Source: Cristatella mucedo (lineage: Eukaryota > Bryozoa > Phylactolaemata > Cristatellidae). From it: a stretch of 45,000 bases of DNA. The stretch's first letter is position 1. Every line of letters begins with the position of its first letter. The notes under the pieces are model-generated. The model saw only the letters and a list, made by a program, of their open reading frames with translations. It did not search any database and was not told the origin of the DNA. The stretch spans positions 1,600,001 through 1,645,000 of the forward strand of contig WPIO01000088.1 in assembly GCA_009760855.2 (NCBI GenBank), read 5' to 3'. Positions 1 through 13,767 of this stretch are shown here, in pieces. Both the position numbers and the translations under genes were made by a program.

Positions 1-199
1 GGCTGGCGCCGCCTTGGTCGCTTGGGCCGCCGCCGCTGCTCGCGCGCGCGCCACTCGCTCGCCGAGAATGCGGCGTGAAAGAGGACTAAGCTGCGCCGCT
101 GTGTCGCCGCGCCGCCGCCGCCGCCGCAAGAGGCCTCGCCTATTTCCGTTTCCGTTTCGAGCTGGGTATTGACTTCGAGGTGCCGGCGTCAATCGCCTG

Positions 200-202
<3 letters not shown>

Positions 203-231
<29 letters not shown>
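203..231. repeat. (CT)n microsatellite
   Basis: A run of about 14 CT units in GC-rich DNA. Confidence 0.95.
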
Positions 232-234
<3 letters not shown>

Positions 235-1046
235 CCGTAGCGCGTACCCGACGCACGTATTTGCTAATCGAAGCTTCTCGTCGACGCGTCTGCATCCGCC
301 GCTGATCGTCCGACTCATTCGTGTAGCTATGGCTCTGGCTAACGTCGGTCCGACGTGAGATTTTAAAAGAAGCAGAAAACGTACGTCCTCACAGAGTTTG
401 CTGACTCCGTGCGAACACTAGACGTGCTGTCACTAAGCAGTTGGCAGTTAAGCAGCAGTTAAGCAGCTTCCTTTGCAGCGTGTGTTCGATGCATAGGACG
501 AGGACGAGGTCTTCATCTTGCGGTGCTATATTGACGCTGTCGTTAATTTTATTACAGCAGAGAGTCGATCTCTGCCGTAGAAGAATACTCACTGGAATTC
601 TCTCCCTCCAGTTCCAGTCTCAATGTCTCAGTTGTCTCGATGCACTCAAGCCTGCTGCTATGTAATGTAATGTAATGTATCTCCGTCAGTAACTCCACAA
701 AGACCTCATCTCGACGTTCAACTTAGGCGATTAAAAGCGACTCAAGGCGGCTAATATGGATCCTGCTTTTGCATTTTTCTCTTCTTCTGTGCGACTTAGA
801 GATCTGCTGTTGTCATGCGTAGCCAAATAAATAAATACGTCCTTCGCCTCAGGTATTGTATCTACACCTTTACAAGGGTTGCTGTCAGGCCGCTCAGTAA
901 GGAGGCAACAACAAACGAGTAAGAATATATGGCTAAATCCCCGCCGGGAAAACATGACCGACGACGACATGACAGACGAATTCGGCGAATCGCTTAAGCG
1001 AGGCGGCGATTTGATCTGATTTGATCGATTTGGCTCGGGTGGCGGC
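232..1046. other. Single-copy DNA, probably KCNH-like intron 3
   Basis: Apart from the LINE B terminus at 659-730 I see no exon, RNA gene or repeat family. Open frames are short and have no recognisable motif. Confidence 0.5.
659..730 (-). mobile_element. LINE family B 3' terminus with (ACATT)n tail
   Basis: (ATGTA)n at 659-678 is followed by TCTCCGTCAGTAACTCCACA, the reverse of the family B end. This shows the simple tail directly. Similarity fades after about 730. Confidence 0.7.
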
Positions 1047-1049
1047 GTA

Positions 1050-1081
<32 letters not shown>

Positions 1082-1140
1082 AACACACACGTATATATAT
1101 ATATATATAAATATATATATATATTATATATATATATATA
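1047..1140. repeat. (TA)n microsatellite at a SINE 3' end
   Basis: TA repeats with short interruptions (AAACACACAC) lie directly next to the 3' end of the minus-strand SINE, so they probably grew from its tail. Confidence 0.9.
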
Positions 1141-1145
1141 CATAA

Positions 1146-1285
1146 CTCATTTATATAGCACCCCAAGAGAACTTAATCTCTATTCAGGCGCTTCACATAT
1201 GCCTCCGGGCTCGAGCCCACGACCTTAGTCAGACCTTAGTCGGGGCGAGCACCTTAACCGCTAGACCAAACCAGCTCGGCTTGAA
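1146..1285 (-). mobile_element. tRNA-derived SINE, full-length copy
   Basis: On the minus strand, Pol III box A is TGGTCTAGCGG (1258-1268), a perfect match to the consensus. Box B is GGCTCGAGCCC (1207-1217), one mismatch. The 3' part (AAGCGCCTGAATAGAGATTA..TTCTCTTGGGGTGCTATATAA) resembles the LINE family A tail. A (TA)n array follows the 3' end. Confidence 0.8.
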
Positions 1286-1743
1286 CAGCAGGCGGCGCGC
1301 GCCGCAGCCGCCGCTGAGGCGTCGAACGGTTGTCACGCTCGGACCGTCAGCCTGCGCCGCCTGCAACCCGCCGCTTCCGCATCCGGTGGAGGTGGCGGCG
1401 GCTAAACGGTCCGCTTTGTCGATATCGCTCTGGGCGGGGGGGGGGCAATGCCGTGAAGTTGCTCGATGCTAGCGTGAAATCACTGTTTGATCGTCGTGCG
1501 GCGGCCGCCCCCTCGAAGCGACTACTACGCGACTACTCGAAGCTACGCTTCGAATTCTGCGGCTGGAATTTGCAGCGTAGCTGCGCTCGCTGTTACTCGT
1601 CGCACTCGTCGCCTCGCTAAAAACGCGAAGCGGCCCGAAAGCAGCCCGCTAATTGCGGCCGCGTCGTTACAGCGCCTTGCTAGTCCTGAGCTGATTTTTG
1701 AGATTAAGAGTTTTTTGTAATTAATGAACGCATAGCAGGCAGC

Positions 1744-1745
<2 letters not shown>
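1286..1745. other. GC-rich single-copy DNA, probably KCNH-like intron 3
   Basis: No channel exon (voltage-sensor or GWGKFARL-type sequence) was found on the minus strand. A small TCGAAGC-TAC-GCTTCGA hairpin lies near 1537. Confidence 0.5.
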
Positions 1746-1776
<31 letters not shown>

Positions 1777-1797
1777 ACGAGAGAGAGAAAGAGAGAG

Positions 1798-1848
<51 letters not shown>

Positions 1849-1867
1849 GAGAGAGACAGAGAGAGAC

Positions 1868-1914
<47 letters not shown>

Positions 1915-2040
1915 AGAGAGAGACAGAGAAGAGAGAAGAGAGAGAGAGTTTTGTCGGAGGAGTGTAGGACGGGGAGATGAGGCCAGAGAGAGAGCAGAGA
2001 GAGACAGAGAAAGAGAAAGAGAGAGAGAGAGAGAGAGAAA
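1746..2040. repeat. (GA)n microsatellite, impure, in KCNH-like intron 3
   Basis: GA repeats with GACA and GAAA variants lie at 1746-1948 and 1986-2040, split by 37 unique bases. The array begins about 45 bases after the exon 3 donor. In the transcript it reads (CU)n. Confidence 0.95.
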
Positions 2041-2085
2041 AAGGCAATCTCCAATTTGCTGGCGGTGGCTGCAGCGGCAGCTTAC

Positions 2086-4518
<2,433 letters not shown>

Positions 4519-5762
4519 CGTCGTCGTCGGCGGCGGCGGCCGCTGCCGCGCGGTCGTTCGGGCCGCTCGCCGCGGACGCTAGCTGGCGTCCTCCGCTGGC
4601 AGCGGAACGTCGTCCGGACGCGCGAAACGCGTCAGCGTCGCTCGCTGTGTCGATCACTTGCGCCGCGTCCTCGCGGCCGGAGGAAAGCCGAGGAAAGACG
4701 ACGTTGCGCGGCACAGTGACGACGACGACGACGCGCTGTCGCACCACGGGTCGCTGTCGGCGGCGAGAAGCCCGCGCGGCGGCGCGAGCACCCGCGCGGC
4801 TGCGCCGACGTGCGCGCTCGTGCGACCTCTCCGATGGCGGCGACGGCGGTCGAGCGCTCACCTCTGTGGTCACTCGGCGAATGACAGATGGCGCCGAGGC
4901 GCGCGCGCAGCGGGCCGCCGGCGCCGCCTCTTCTGCCGCTCCGCCTCCTTTTCCAGCGCCTCGGCGCTGCTGCTGCTGCGGCGCGGCGACGGTGCAGGCG
5001 ATCTGCGGCGACGGCTCGCTCATTGTGAAACGTTAATTGATCCACGTCCGCGTCTCGACGTCGCTCTCGCTGCTTTATCGATTTCAGCGCTCCTGAACCT
5101 GAGCCGGCGCGGCGCTGCGCGAGGTCTCTCAGCGGCGGAACTCGGATCGCGCCGCTCCGACCGATGGGACCGAACGCCCGCGAAGGTCACGCGACGGGCC
5201 AAGACCGCGTCTCCCGCCGCCGCCGCCGCCGCGGGTCGCCCATCCCGGCAGCTATCGCCGCGTCGTCTCGCAGCTCGACCGCGCGACCGACGATGCAATT
5301 CAAATGGCTGGAAGTGCCGCGCATAATGCGGCAAATAAAGCGTGTATTGACACATCGTGTGCTTGAGCGGAGCCCTCGGAGCGCGAGGACGCCGCTTGGC
5401 GCCGCTTGGCGCGCACCGCGGCGGCGCTTTCTGCCCGCGGCGCGGCGCGAAACACGTTTGAGCGTCGCCCGGTCGGCCGCGACGTCTTCCGTCCGCTCAA
5501 AGGCGGAAGTGCCGCGAAGTGGCGCGCGCGCAGGCGTTCTCTTTCGCTCTCGAAAGCTCGCCTCACCTCGTCCGACGCGGGCTGCGCGCGCGCGCTGGAA
5601 AGCCAGAGCCGTCACTTTTTCTCGCGCCCTCTACTGCCGCCGCCGCTGCCGCCCGGGCATCCATCGGCGTCGCCGCACCGTTCGCAGTTCGCTGATTGGC
5701 TGCCGTCGCATGTCGTGCGCCGCTGATTGGACGATTGGCGCGGCCGACGGCCTGTTGTGTGT
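4519..5762. promoter_or_regulatory. CpG-rich region upstream of the KCNH-like start codon
   Basis: This 1.2 kb is very rich in G, C and CpG. It holds short (GAC)n and (GCC)n runs and no convincing protein family in any frame, although several open frames exist because stop codons are rare in such DNA. Its place directly 5' of the KCNH-like exon 1 makes it the likely promoter and 5' UTR. No TATA box in a sensible position was identified. The promoter role is inferred from position and composition. Confidence 0.45.
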
Positions 5763-6840
5763 ATGTGTCTCCGTCAGTAACTCCACAAAGTCATAAAGAC
5801 CGCGTGGGTGTTACGCAGGAGAGTTTTGTATAGCGCACTCACAGCCTAAGCGGCTTTCGGTACGCTTTCGGTAGCCAGCAGACTTCGTCTCACGCAAAAA
5901 AGAGAAAGTGTGAAGCATAGTTTAGTCGGGAGAGCAGTTGAAGTAGTGAATAGCGCACTCATAGCGCAATCATGCAAGCATCAGCTTAAAAAGAATGTGC
6001 CATAGTCGACAGCAGAAGAGTAGTTGTCGTTGCGTAATAGTTGCGGAAGCGAGTTCCACAGTCTACGACCTGCGGAGCTAAAGCTTCTGTCGCCAACGGT
6101 CTTTAAGCAGAGCAATGGAACAGCTAATTTATTGTCCACAGGACCTCAGGGCACGAACAGGCTGAAACTGATGCAGCAGTTAAGCTAGGTACGAAGGAGC
6201 CAAGCCGTGGCGGGCCTTGTGGGTCAGCGTGAGAACTTTACTCTATATCCGTTGCTCAACCGGCATCCATCCTAGCTTTTTTGGCAAAGGAGACACGTGC
6301 TCAAACCGCTGGGACTTGAAGACTAGCCTTGCAGCCATATTCATAGTCCACTGCAGTGGCCTAGTTGCTTTCTTTGGTAGCCCAACCAAAAGGGAATACA
6401 AATAATCAAGCCGAGACAGAACTAAGGAGCTAGTTAAATTTTGTACAAGTCGCTGTGGAAGACAGCTCCTAATCTTGGATAGGTGTCGGACGTGATGGCT
6501 AGCTGTAGAAGCAGTCTTCTGAATGAAGCTTTTACAATTTAGGTGAAACTTTGAAAACGACAACTATATTTGAGCACGCGGTGATGGTCGCACACAACAG
6601 CATAACCTAATAGAACAGCAAAGCCTTTTAATCCAGCCACACGCTTCGGGTGTCCTATGAGAAGCAGTGCCGTTTTATCGTCATTTAGTTTCAAGGAGTT
6701 TTCCGACATCCAGGATCGAATGTCGGCAAGGCAAGCATCCAGTTTCTCAGTAGCTGCAGCAGATTCCAACGGTTTCGCACAATCCGCATAATCCGCATAA
6801 TCCGCATAATCCGCAGAGGAGCAAAAAGCCAACGGACGTC
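5763..6840 (-). mobile_element. LINE family B (L2/CR1-like relative), RT C-terminal part and 3' UTR
   Basis: This is the longest copy of a second LINE family. Its 3' end (CTCCGTCAGTAACTCCACAAAG on the plus strand) lies at 5763. The 3' UTR runs to about 6040 and coding remnants to about 6840. Recognisable blocks are [38 protein letters not shown] and MNMAARLVF. The YADD region is replaced by a run of YAD units (6775-6810). Frameshifts break the frame. Confidence 0.8.
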
Positions 6841-6971
6841 GAGCGACCGGAGTAGACGCCGGACGCGGGAGCGGGCTCCCTGTTGCTTCCCAGAATCCTC
6901 ATTGATTTCCAAATCCTTCCTTATTTCATTATCCGTTCCTGTTCGCGGAAAGACTTTGACTGTCTGGCTTG

Positions 6972-7934
6972 CATCGATGATAAAAACTAATTTATTAGCT
7001 ACGGGCAAAGCAAGTGCGATTCAGAAAGTGGAAAGGCTGCCGCTCAAAATTGGCTCTGCCAGCATATCTCTTGTTGAATCAGCTCGAAATCTAGGTGTCA
7101 TATTCCAAAGTGACCTCTCGTTAGACGACCACATAAGCTCCACAGTCAAATCTGCCTACTTTCAGCTACATAACATTGCTAAAATTCGGGCATAGATAAG
7201 GATACCAGGTCTAAGTTGGTCCATTCATTCGTGACATCCCGTCTCGACTTCTGTAACTCACTGCTTGCTGGCCTACCAGCATGTCAATCAGGCGATTACA
7301 GCGAGTGCAAAACTCCATAGCTAGGCTTGCATGTCGTGAGCGTCGCAGTTTCCACATCACACCACTTCTCGCCGACCTGCACTCGCTCCAAGTCAAGCAA
7401 ATATCGACTTCAAAATTTTGTCGCTCACTTTGAGGTCACTTCATTCTTTGGCTCCAGCCTATCTCTCAGATCTACTCCCCCACCAGGCCAAGCATCGAAC
7501 CAACCGCCTTTCGGAATCCAACAGTTTACCAATACCTCGAACAAACCTCAAATCCCTTGGAGACCGTGCATTTAGATCGTATGCTCCCAAAGCGTGGAAC
7601 TCACTTCCGACTTGCGTCACCATCTCCCCTGACTTGACCAAATTTTAAAAGAACTTAAAAACACACCTATTTAGGACAGCATTTAGTGGGTCCCTGTGAT
7701 TCGTCCTTGATGTGCTTATGCGTGCTGACACTGTGCATGCTGCCACTAACCGCACTTGCATGCTGACCCTGTGCATGTCACCCCTAACCATGTTATTCTT
7801 ATTGTTTATCAAGCATGGTATTACTCACTACTCAATCGCGTTTCCCTTTGCAGCAAATGTTAAGCGCCTAGAATGAGATTAAGTTCTCTGAGGGTGCTTT
7901 ATCAAGTGCATTATTATTATTATTATTATTATTG
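6972..7934 (+). mobile_element. LINE family A, 3' third of RT plus tail
   Basis: It begins at the block corresponding to [12 protein letters not shown] and continues through [20 protein letters not shown], the AWNSLPTC block and the 3' UTR to an (ATT)n tail at 7911-7934. The frame is broken by a stop after 'KIRA' near 7193 and by indels near 7280-7410. It lies beside an oppositely oriented family B copy. Confidence 0.88.
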
Positions 7935-8488
7935 AAAACGTCACCTGCCATCTGCCGTTTTAACCGAGATGACCGCGGACGGGATGGAATGACGTAATTT
8001 AATGACAAGAACAGAAAAAGAGCGCAAAACGATGGGATACACGTGCAATAAAGATCGGTTGCTGAGCAAGATATCAGAAGACAGACAAATGAATTCTTAC
8101 AAAAAGAGCATTGTAATTTATTGACAAAAATAAACTAGAGCGAGCTACTAATTCATGGTGCCAAAAGAAAGACGCGGGAGACAGATGTGGCAATGTGAGA
8201 GATGTGACAGATGAGGCAGAGTGACCAAAATCCAGCGATCGATGCTTTCCTTTCTGGGCTAATTTAGGTTTTGCGTCAGCAGCGAAATTAGGTTTGGTGG
8301 AATGCCGAAGCGAAATATTGAGCCACGCTGACTTTACGAGCAATTTAATTTTCAGAATAACTACGTTCTACGCCCGATCTCGAAGGTTCACAGTTGTCAG
8401 ATTTTCTTTAACAAGCGCGCCTTCGCATGCCACTTCACGGACTTTGCACGTTCAAGGATTGTCATAACTTACCTCCAACTGCAGGTAA
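7935..8488. other. Single-copy DNA without recognised genes
   Basis: Moderate GC, no long frame with motifs. A perfect GCAG|GTAAGG donor-like site near 8483 runs into the GA array, with no coding context. Confidence 0.5.
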
Positions 8489-8872
<384 letters not shown>

Positions 8873-8898
8873 GAGGGTCAAAGTTAGAAAGGGAGGAA

Positions 8899-8952
8899 CG
8901 CGTTGAACCTCACCCACTCGCTGTTAACAACGAGTGGGTGAGGTTCAACGCG
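8899..8952. repeat. 54-nt palindrome with one mismatched pair
   Basis: 22-bp arms (8899-8920 and 8931-8952) enclose TGTTAACA, which is itself a palindrome. Only 8921/8930 (C and A) fail to pair. Confidence 0.95.
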
Positions 8953-9145
8953 AGCGAACGAAGTCATCGAGCCGCCGTAGAGGCCAAGTGGAGCAGAACT
9001 CTCTCGCGGAGAAGGACGAGCGCCGGTGCACCGCTAGAGAGAGCTCTAGAGAGCACTGGCGACGGCGGGAAAACGCTAGTGCGTCGCGCCGTGACGCGAG
9101 GACGGTGCTAGATTGACGGAGCTATTCAAATTCGACGCGGTGAAA

Positions 9146-9146
<1 letters not shown>

Positions 9147-9237
<91 letters not shown>

Positions 9238-9240
9238 TGG
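9147..9240. repeat. (GA)n microsatellite
   Basis: About 42 uninterrupted GA units. Confidence 0.95.
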
Positions 9241-9465
9241 AGAGATCTTATTGATTCGGCCGGCTCTCAACGTCGTGCTGACTCGCGGGGGCGTGTTTGC
9301 TGTAGGAGAAGGTGTATTATGCAGCGCGAGTTCTGCTTTGGCGCTGGCTTTGTCCGCAAGGGCTCAGGCAAGACGCTCAGTCTGGGAGGAGGCTTTTCGG
9401 AACGGCTCTTTCCCGCATGCGCGTTTCCGTCAATGCTTTGGCGAATGCGATACGTTGTCCGAGAG

Positions 9466-9542
<77 letters not shown>

Positions 9543-9560
9543 TAGAGCGAGACTGAGAGA
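9466..9560. repeat. (GA)n microsatellite
   Basis: Nearly pure GA, then degenerate GATAGAGCGAGA. Confidence 0.95.
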
Positions 9561-9648
9561 TAATTAGATAGAATTAGAGAAAAAGAGTAAGAGAGTAAGT
9601 TTGCGTGAGAGAGAAGAGATTCTCGCCGGCTGCTCGCTTCACCTCACG

Positions 9649-9735
9649 CCTCGCTTCGCCTTCGCCTCACGCCTCGCTTCGCCTTCGCCTCACGCCTCGC
9701 TTCGCCTCACGCCTCAGCTTCACGGCTCAGCTTCG
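9649..9735. repeat. Minisatellite, unit about 23-24 bp
   Basis: CACGCCTCGCTTCGCCTTCG is repeated, with shorter variants CACGCCTCAGCTTCACGG. Confidence 0.8.
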
Positions 9736-9740
9736 CCGAT

Positions 9741-10559
9741 TTAGCGCTGCGAGGGCACGACGCGATGCACCGGGGATCGTTCCTCCTCGTTTGACTTCGA
9801 TCTCGCCCTCGACCGTCTGAGCCTCTGCCTTGGCTGCCGCCGCCGCCGCCGCCGCGGTGGCCGAGAGTGGCCGGGAGCAGCGAAAGGGCGCTCTCAGCCG
9901 GCGGAGGAGGCAGCGTATCGATCGAGCGTCTCCTGCGTCCTGAGTTCATTGTTGTTGTTCGCCGCACGCGCACCTTGCACCTCGCGCAAAAGCCCAAGGC
10001 AGGCGCGCATCCTCAGGTGGCAAATCCTCAAGCGCCTCCGAAGCCTCGGAGACTCACGAAAGGGCGAGAGGAAATTGCTGGCTTGACCCGGAAATTGCTG
10101 GCTTGGCCCGGATCTGAACGCGCTGCGACGTCGTTTCCCGCAGCCGGCGGATCGCGGCGACAGCAGCCTGGCTGAGCAGGAGCGGCGGCCATTGTGTTTT
10201 CCGCATTAAGCAATCGAATCATTATTATTTCGTTTCGCTAAACGACTCGCGCTCGCTGGCGCGACGACGGCTTGAAGGCGCGGGCGCGCGCGAGTCGACC
10301 GTCTGGCGCCTTCTTCCGCCGGCGGGGGAACATTATCGGCGCAGCTCGCGCGCGCGCGAGCGTAAGATGCGTTCGGCGCGCGTCTGCTTTGCAGCTGAAG
10401 CCCGTGACTTGTCTCTGTGAGACCGAGGCTCTGAATTCTGAATTCTAGCTGTCGCGCCGCCCGAGCTGCCCGATTCCCGTGCTGCTGCTGCTTCACCCCT
10501 CGAATGCCAAGGTCGATCGGCCGAATGCCAACTCAGCTCACACGTCTAGCTCTTTCTCT
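9741..10559. other. CpG-rich single-copy DNA
   Basis: Contains (GCC)n near 9837-9856 and alternating CG runs near 10285 and 10345. No protein family was recognised on either strand. It could be an unmethylated island of an unseen gene. Confidence 0.4.
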
Positions 10560-10705
10560 TTGCTAATTGATACTTTGTTGGTCTGTTGGCTACCGAACGC
10601 CGCACGGGCGTCGAGTGCGCTACAGAAAACCCGCCTGCGCAATATTCAGCTTGTCGTTGTCACTCTGCAAAGTTTACAGACCTGACATGCGTTACTTTGC
10701 ACGAC
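10560..10705 (+). mobile_element. LINE family B 3' UTR fragment
   Basis: TTGGCTACCGAACGCCGCAC and GAGTGCGCTACAGAAAACCC match the family B 3' UTR, followed by a degenerate TTACAGACCTGACATGCGTTAC end. Confidence 0.55.
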
Positions 10706-11013
10706 AATCGGCGCGGCGGGCACACTATGGCTCTCGCACACGTACGCACGGGGTCACATTAGGCGCGGGCCCAGCGCTGTCTGGCGCTGTCTGTCTGGCT
10801 CTGGAGGAAGCGTGGCGAATGGCGGCACCGACCTTCGACCTGTGACCTGAGGCATGCGAACTATACCGACCGACCTGTGCGAGCCGAGAGCGCGTCGCGC
10901 TGCGACGCTAGCAGGCACTCGCTGTTCGCTTTGCTCTAGCGAGAGCGCAGAAAATGGGACGCATCGCCGCTGAGCCGAACGAAGATTCGCTCTCTCGCGT
11001 CTCTAACCTCTCT

Positions 11014-11092
11014 GTCACGGCTGTCGCGTCTGTCACGTCTGTCGCGTCTGTCGCGTCTGTCGCGTCTGTCGCGTCTGTCACCTCTCTCACCT
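11014..11092. repeat. 9-bp minisatellite (TCTGTCGCG)n
   Basis: About eight units TCTGTCGCG/TCTGTCACG. The period is a multiple of three, so an open frame crosses it, but nothing suggests it is translated. Confidence 0.85.
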
Positions 11093-11719
11093 CACGACGG
11101 CGCCGCGACGCCCGCACTTCGCGCGGGCAGACGAGCTGCTGCAGTGAGGCCGCCACCGCCGCTCAGATGGAAGCAGCTCTGAAGCCATCTGCACGTCGCT
11201 CCGGGCGCTAAATACGCTCCGCGGGGCCCAATCCGTCTGTCTCCTCCTCCGCGCTAGCAGACGCGACTTATGCGCCGAGCGGCGGCATTGGAGTGATCTA
11301 GCGGGCCTTGCGCAGCCGACAGCGTCGAGTTCCCTGTCGCGGTCGCGATGCCAAAACAAAAGTAGCGTTCTGAATGAGCTGGCGAGACGATACAGGACCG
11401 AATTTATTATACCACATACTTATCGTCATAGTATATAGCTTATTGTATTATATATATTTTATATAGTCATGGTTATAGTTACATGGCTGCTGCTGCGGCG
11501 GCGGCGGCGCACTCTTTAAACGAATCCGATGCCGGGCGTCGTTTTCTCCCTCTTATGGGCGTTCGTCCGCCGTCTTTTCGCAGCGCCGTTGCTGCCGCGC
11601 GGCCGCTGACGGCCACGTCGTGCCTGGCGCCATCTCTTTCCGACTTTCCCTCTCTTCTTCTCTGACTTCCGCCGACGCATTTCTTTTCTCGTTGGCTCGC
11701 GGCGGCGGCTCGCGGCCGG

Positions 11720-11724
11720 TCTCA

Positions 11725-11758
<34 letters not shown>

Positions 11759-11760
11759 AA
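11720..11760. repeat. (GGC)n trinucleotide run
   Basis: About 11 GGC units after GTCTCAGT, in GC-rich DNA. Confidence 0.9.
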
Positions 11761-12047
11761 GTCAGGATGCGGGAAGTCTGGAAAAGATGGCGTCAGCCAT
11801 GGCTGCGCAGTCAGCGGCAGCACGACTGCAGTGGACTCGCAGCTTAGCTGCAGCAGACGTGCACGCCGCGAACGACGCGCAGCGAGCTGGAAGTTCGCGC
11901 GAACTTTGACGCGCCGGTCGCTGCCCAAGTCCGAGGACTATTTTTCCGTCGAGGCCTGAGAGCCTGAATAGGTGGCGCAAATGAAGCTGGCGCGGGAAGT
12001 GATATGTCCCGCACGATAAATTACTCTATCTACGAAGCTGCGTAATA

Positions 12048-12180
12048 ATGACAGGGAAACTTTGTAGCGTCGCACGAGAACTAAGTCTCTATCCGGGCAC
12101 TTTAAATAGGCAAAAACGAAGTGCTCAATTAATCGATTGGTGACGGTAGCGTTCGCATTGCAGCGCGCGAGCTCACAAAA
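12048..12180 (-). mobile_element. LINE A/SINE-type tail remnant
   Basis: TAGCGTCGCACGAGAACTAA and TCTCTATCCGGGCACTTTAA resemble the shared tail in reverse orientation. The rest is diverged. Confidence 0.5.
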
Positions 12181-12574
12181 GAGCAACTAATACGGACTCG
12201 GTAAACGCTTCACGAAGACATCGAGTGAGTGCGTCGTCGGCACATGTGTCGCGCCTAGAAAGTAAAGAGTACGCGAAACGGGTGTCCTCACGATTGCGTT
12301 TTCAAGTTGGAGCGAGCGAGTCGTAATCACGTGACGTCGGTCGGCCGGCTGGACTCGGCAATCAAGTTATGTTCTCCAAAAGATTTCATCTTGGTCTGAG
12401 GCTCAAATAAGCGACGACAATCAGAGGAGCGGGCGGGGTACAATAATAATAATAAATAACAATAATAATCCGAAGAGAAAGCTTCATTACAATAATAGAA
12501 TAACACTAAGAATGCCAGGTCGTGTCGCAGGGCCGCCCCAGGAGGATCTAAATAGGTCATAGGTCACTGGTAGG
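12181..12574. other. Single-copy DNA with a short (TAA)n run
   Basis: AATAATAATAATAAATAAC near 12440-12468 may be an old LINE tail. Nothing else was recognised. Confidence 0.4.
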
Positions 12575-12641
12575 TTGCTTATATATATATATTCTATATA
12601 TACATATTCTATATATATATATTCTATATATATATATATAT

Positions 12642-12732
<91 letters not shown>

Positions 12733-12786
12733 ATATATATATATATATATATAGAATATATATATATATTCTATATATATATATAT

Positions 12787-12821
<35 letters not shown>

Positions 12822-12822
12822 C
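12575..12822. repeat. (TA)n array with TTCTATA interruptions
   Basis: About 245 bp. The interruptions at the left read TATTCTATA and those at the right read TATAGAATA then TATTCTATA, so much of the array is self-complementary and could fold as one hairpin. Confidence 0.93.
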
Positions 12823-12995
12823 TAACCGCAAGAGCAGCTATGGCTGCGTGTTAATGGCGTCATGCTGCGCATCACGCTTAGAGAGCGAGCGAAGCGGACA
12901 GCGCACGCACGCACGCAAGTGTGTCATGCCCAGAAAAGCGCAAAGAAGCTTGAAGGAGCACACACTCTTAGTCGCCGGTGTGTAGCACGCCCCTG

Positions 12996-13150
12996 GTTAG
13001 GGAGCGTGGTTTAATCGCACCGTTAGGCTCAGGGGTAAAGGTGCTCGCCCCGACCCAAGGTCTGACCGAGGTCGTGGGCTCGAGCCCCATGGCGTGTGCG
13101 AAGCACAAGAGACCAAGTTCCCTTTGGGCGCTATAAAAATGAATTATTTT
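12996..13150 (+). mobile_element. tRNA-derived SINE, same family
   Basis: AAAGGTGCTCGCCCCGAC, CGAGGTCGTGGGCTCGAGCC and a diverged tail ending GGGCGCTATAAAAATGAATT. It faces the copy at 13188-13347 tail to tail. Confidence 0.75.
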
Positions 13151-13187
13151 TAATTTTTAGCATCATAAATATAAAGATAATTAATTT

Positions 13188-13347
13188 GTATAGCCTCCTA
13201 GGAGAGCGTATTAATTAATCTCTATTCAGCCTCTTCTCACATACGCCGTGGGGGGCTCGAGTCGAGGCCACGACCTCGGCCAACAAACAAATGCATTCAC
13301 CTTTACCTCGGTCGGGCGAGCATCTTGACCGCTGGGCCAAACCGGAT
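13188..13347 (-). mobile_element. tRNA-derived SINE, same family
   Basis: In reverse: TGGCCCAGCGGTCAAGATGC, the box B region around 13256-13266, and the tail AATAGAGATTAATTAATACG..CCTAGGAGGCTATACAAA. An insertion of about 10 bp lies in the middle. Confidence 0.72.
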
Positions 13348-13767
13348 GAGCGCGGAAAGCACGAAATGGGAACCAAAAAGAATGCAGCTATGTAACCGCG
13401 GTGGGAAGGGTGCGAGGAGAGCTTCGCGTGAGGAACAGATGCAAAGTTCTCTAGCAGGGAAATTCATGTCAACGTGCGGACGATCGCGTGCACGCAGTGA
13501 CCGGAGCTAGAACGACGTTTTTAGACTTTTGGCGCCTGCAAGGTGAAGACAGCGTGAAGGACAAGGGAAGACTCGATCACCAAAAGAGGACAATTTAGTC
13601 CGAGGCGCGACGTTATGACTAGAAGTCGAGGTTGTTGAGAGGAGCGAGGTCAGAGGTCAGTGGTAAGCGCAGGGGGCAGGATGCAGAAACCTGATTAATT
13701 CAATGCGTACGTAGGATAAATGTAAACTGTATATGCACACACTCGGACATGTTTTCCCTGAACACTG
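13348..13767. other. Single-copy DNA, nothing recognised
   Basis: No repeat family or exon was identified between the inverted SINE pair and a LINE A fragment. Confidence 0.4.

Larger units (their letters stand above)
10706..12047. other. CpG-rich single-copy DNA with short tandem repeats
   Basis: Holds the 9-bp minisatellite and a GGC run. AAGATGGCGTCAG at 11787 resembles a YY1 site. No supported coding exon. Confidence 0.4.

Noticed and set aside
1207-1268. Functional tRNA gene
   Set aside because: A and B boxes are present, but there is no clean cloverleaf, the unit continues into a LINE-like tail, and other copies exist, so it is a SINE.
1-2085. Next KCNH-like exon (expected to begin like GWGKFARL)
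   Set aside because: I looked on the minus strand and found no matching frame or acceptor, so the exon is assumed to lie left of the window.
8899-8952. microRNA precursor
   Set aside because: The stem is nearly perfect with almost no loop, unlike typical precursors, and no known seed was recognised.
9649-9735. CRISPR-like array
   Set aside because: Repeats are directly adjacent without unique spacers. It is a minisatellite in a eukaryotic genome. The same holds for 26515-26626 and 28268-28372.
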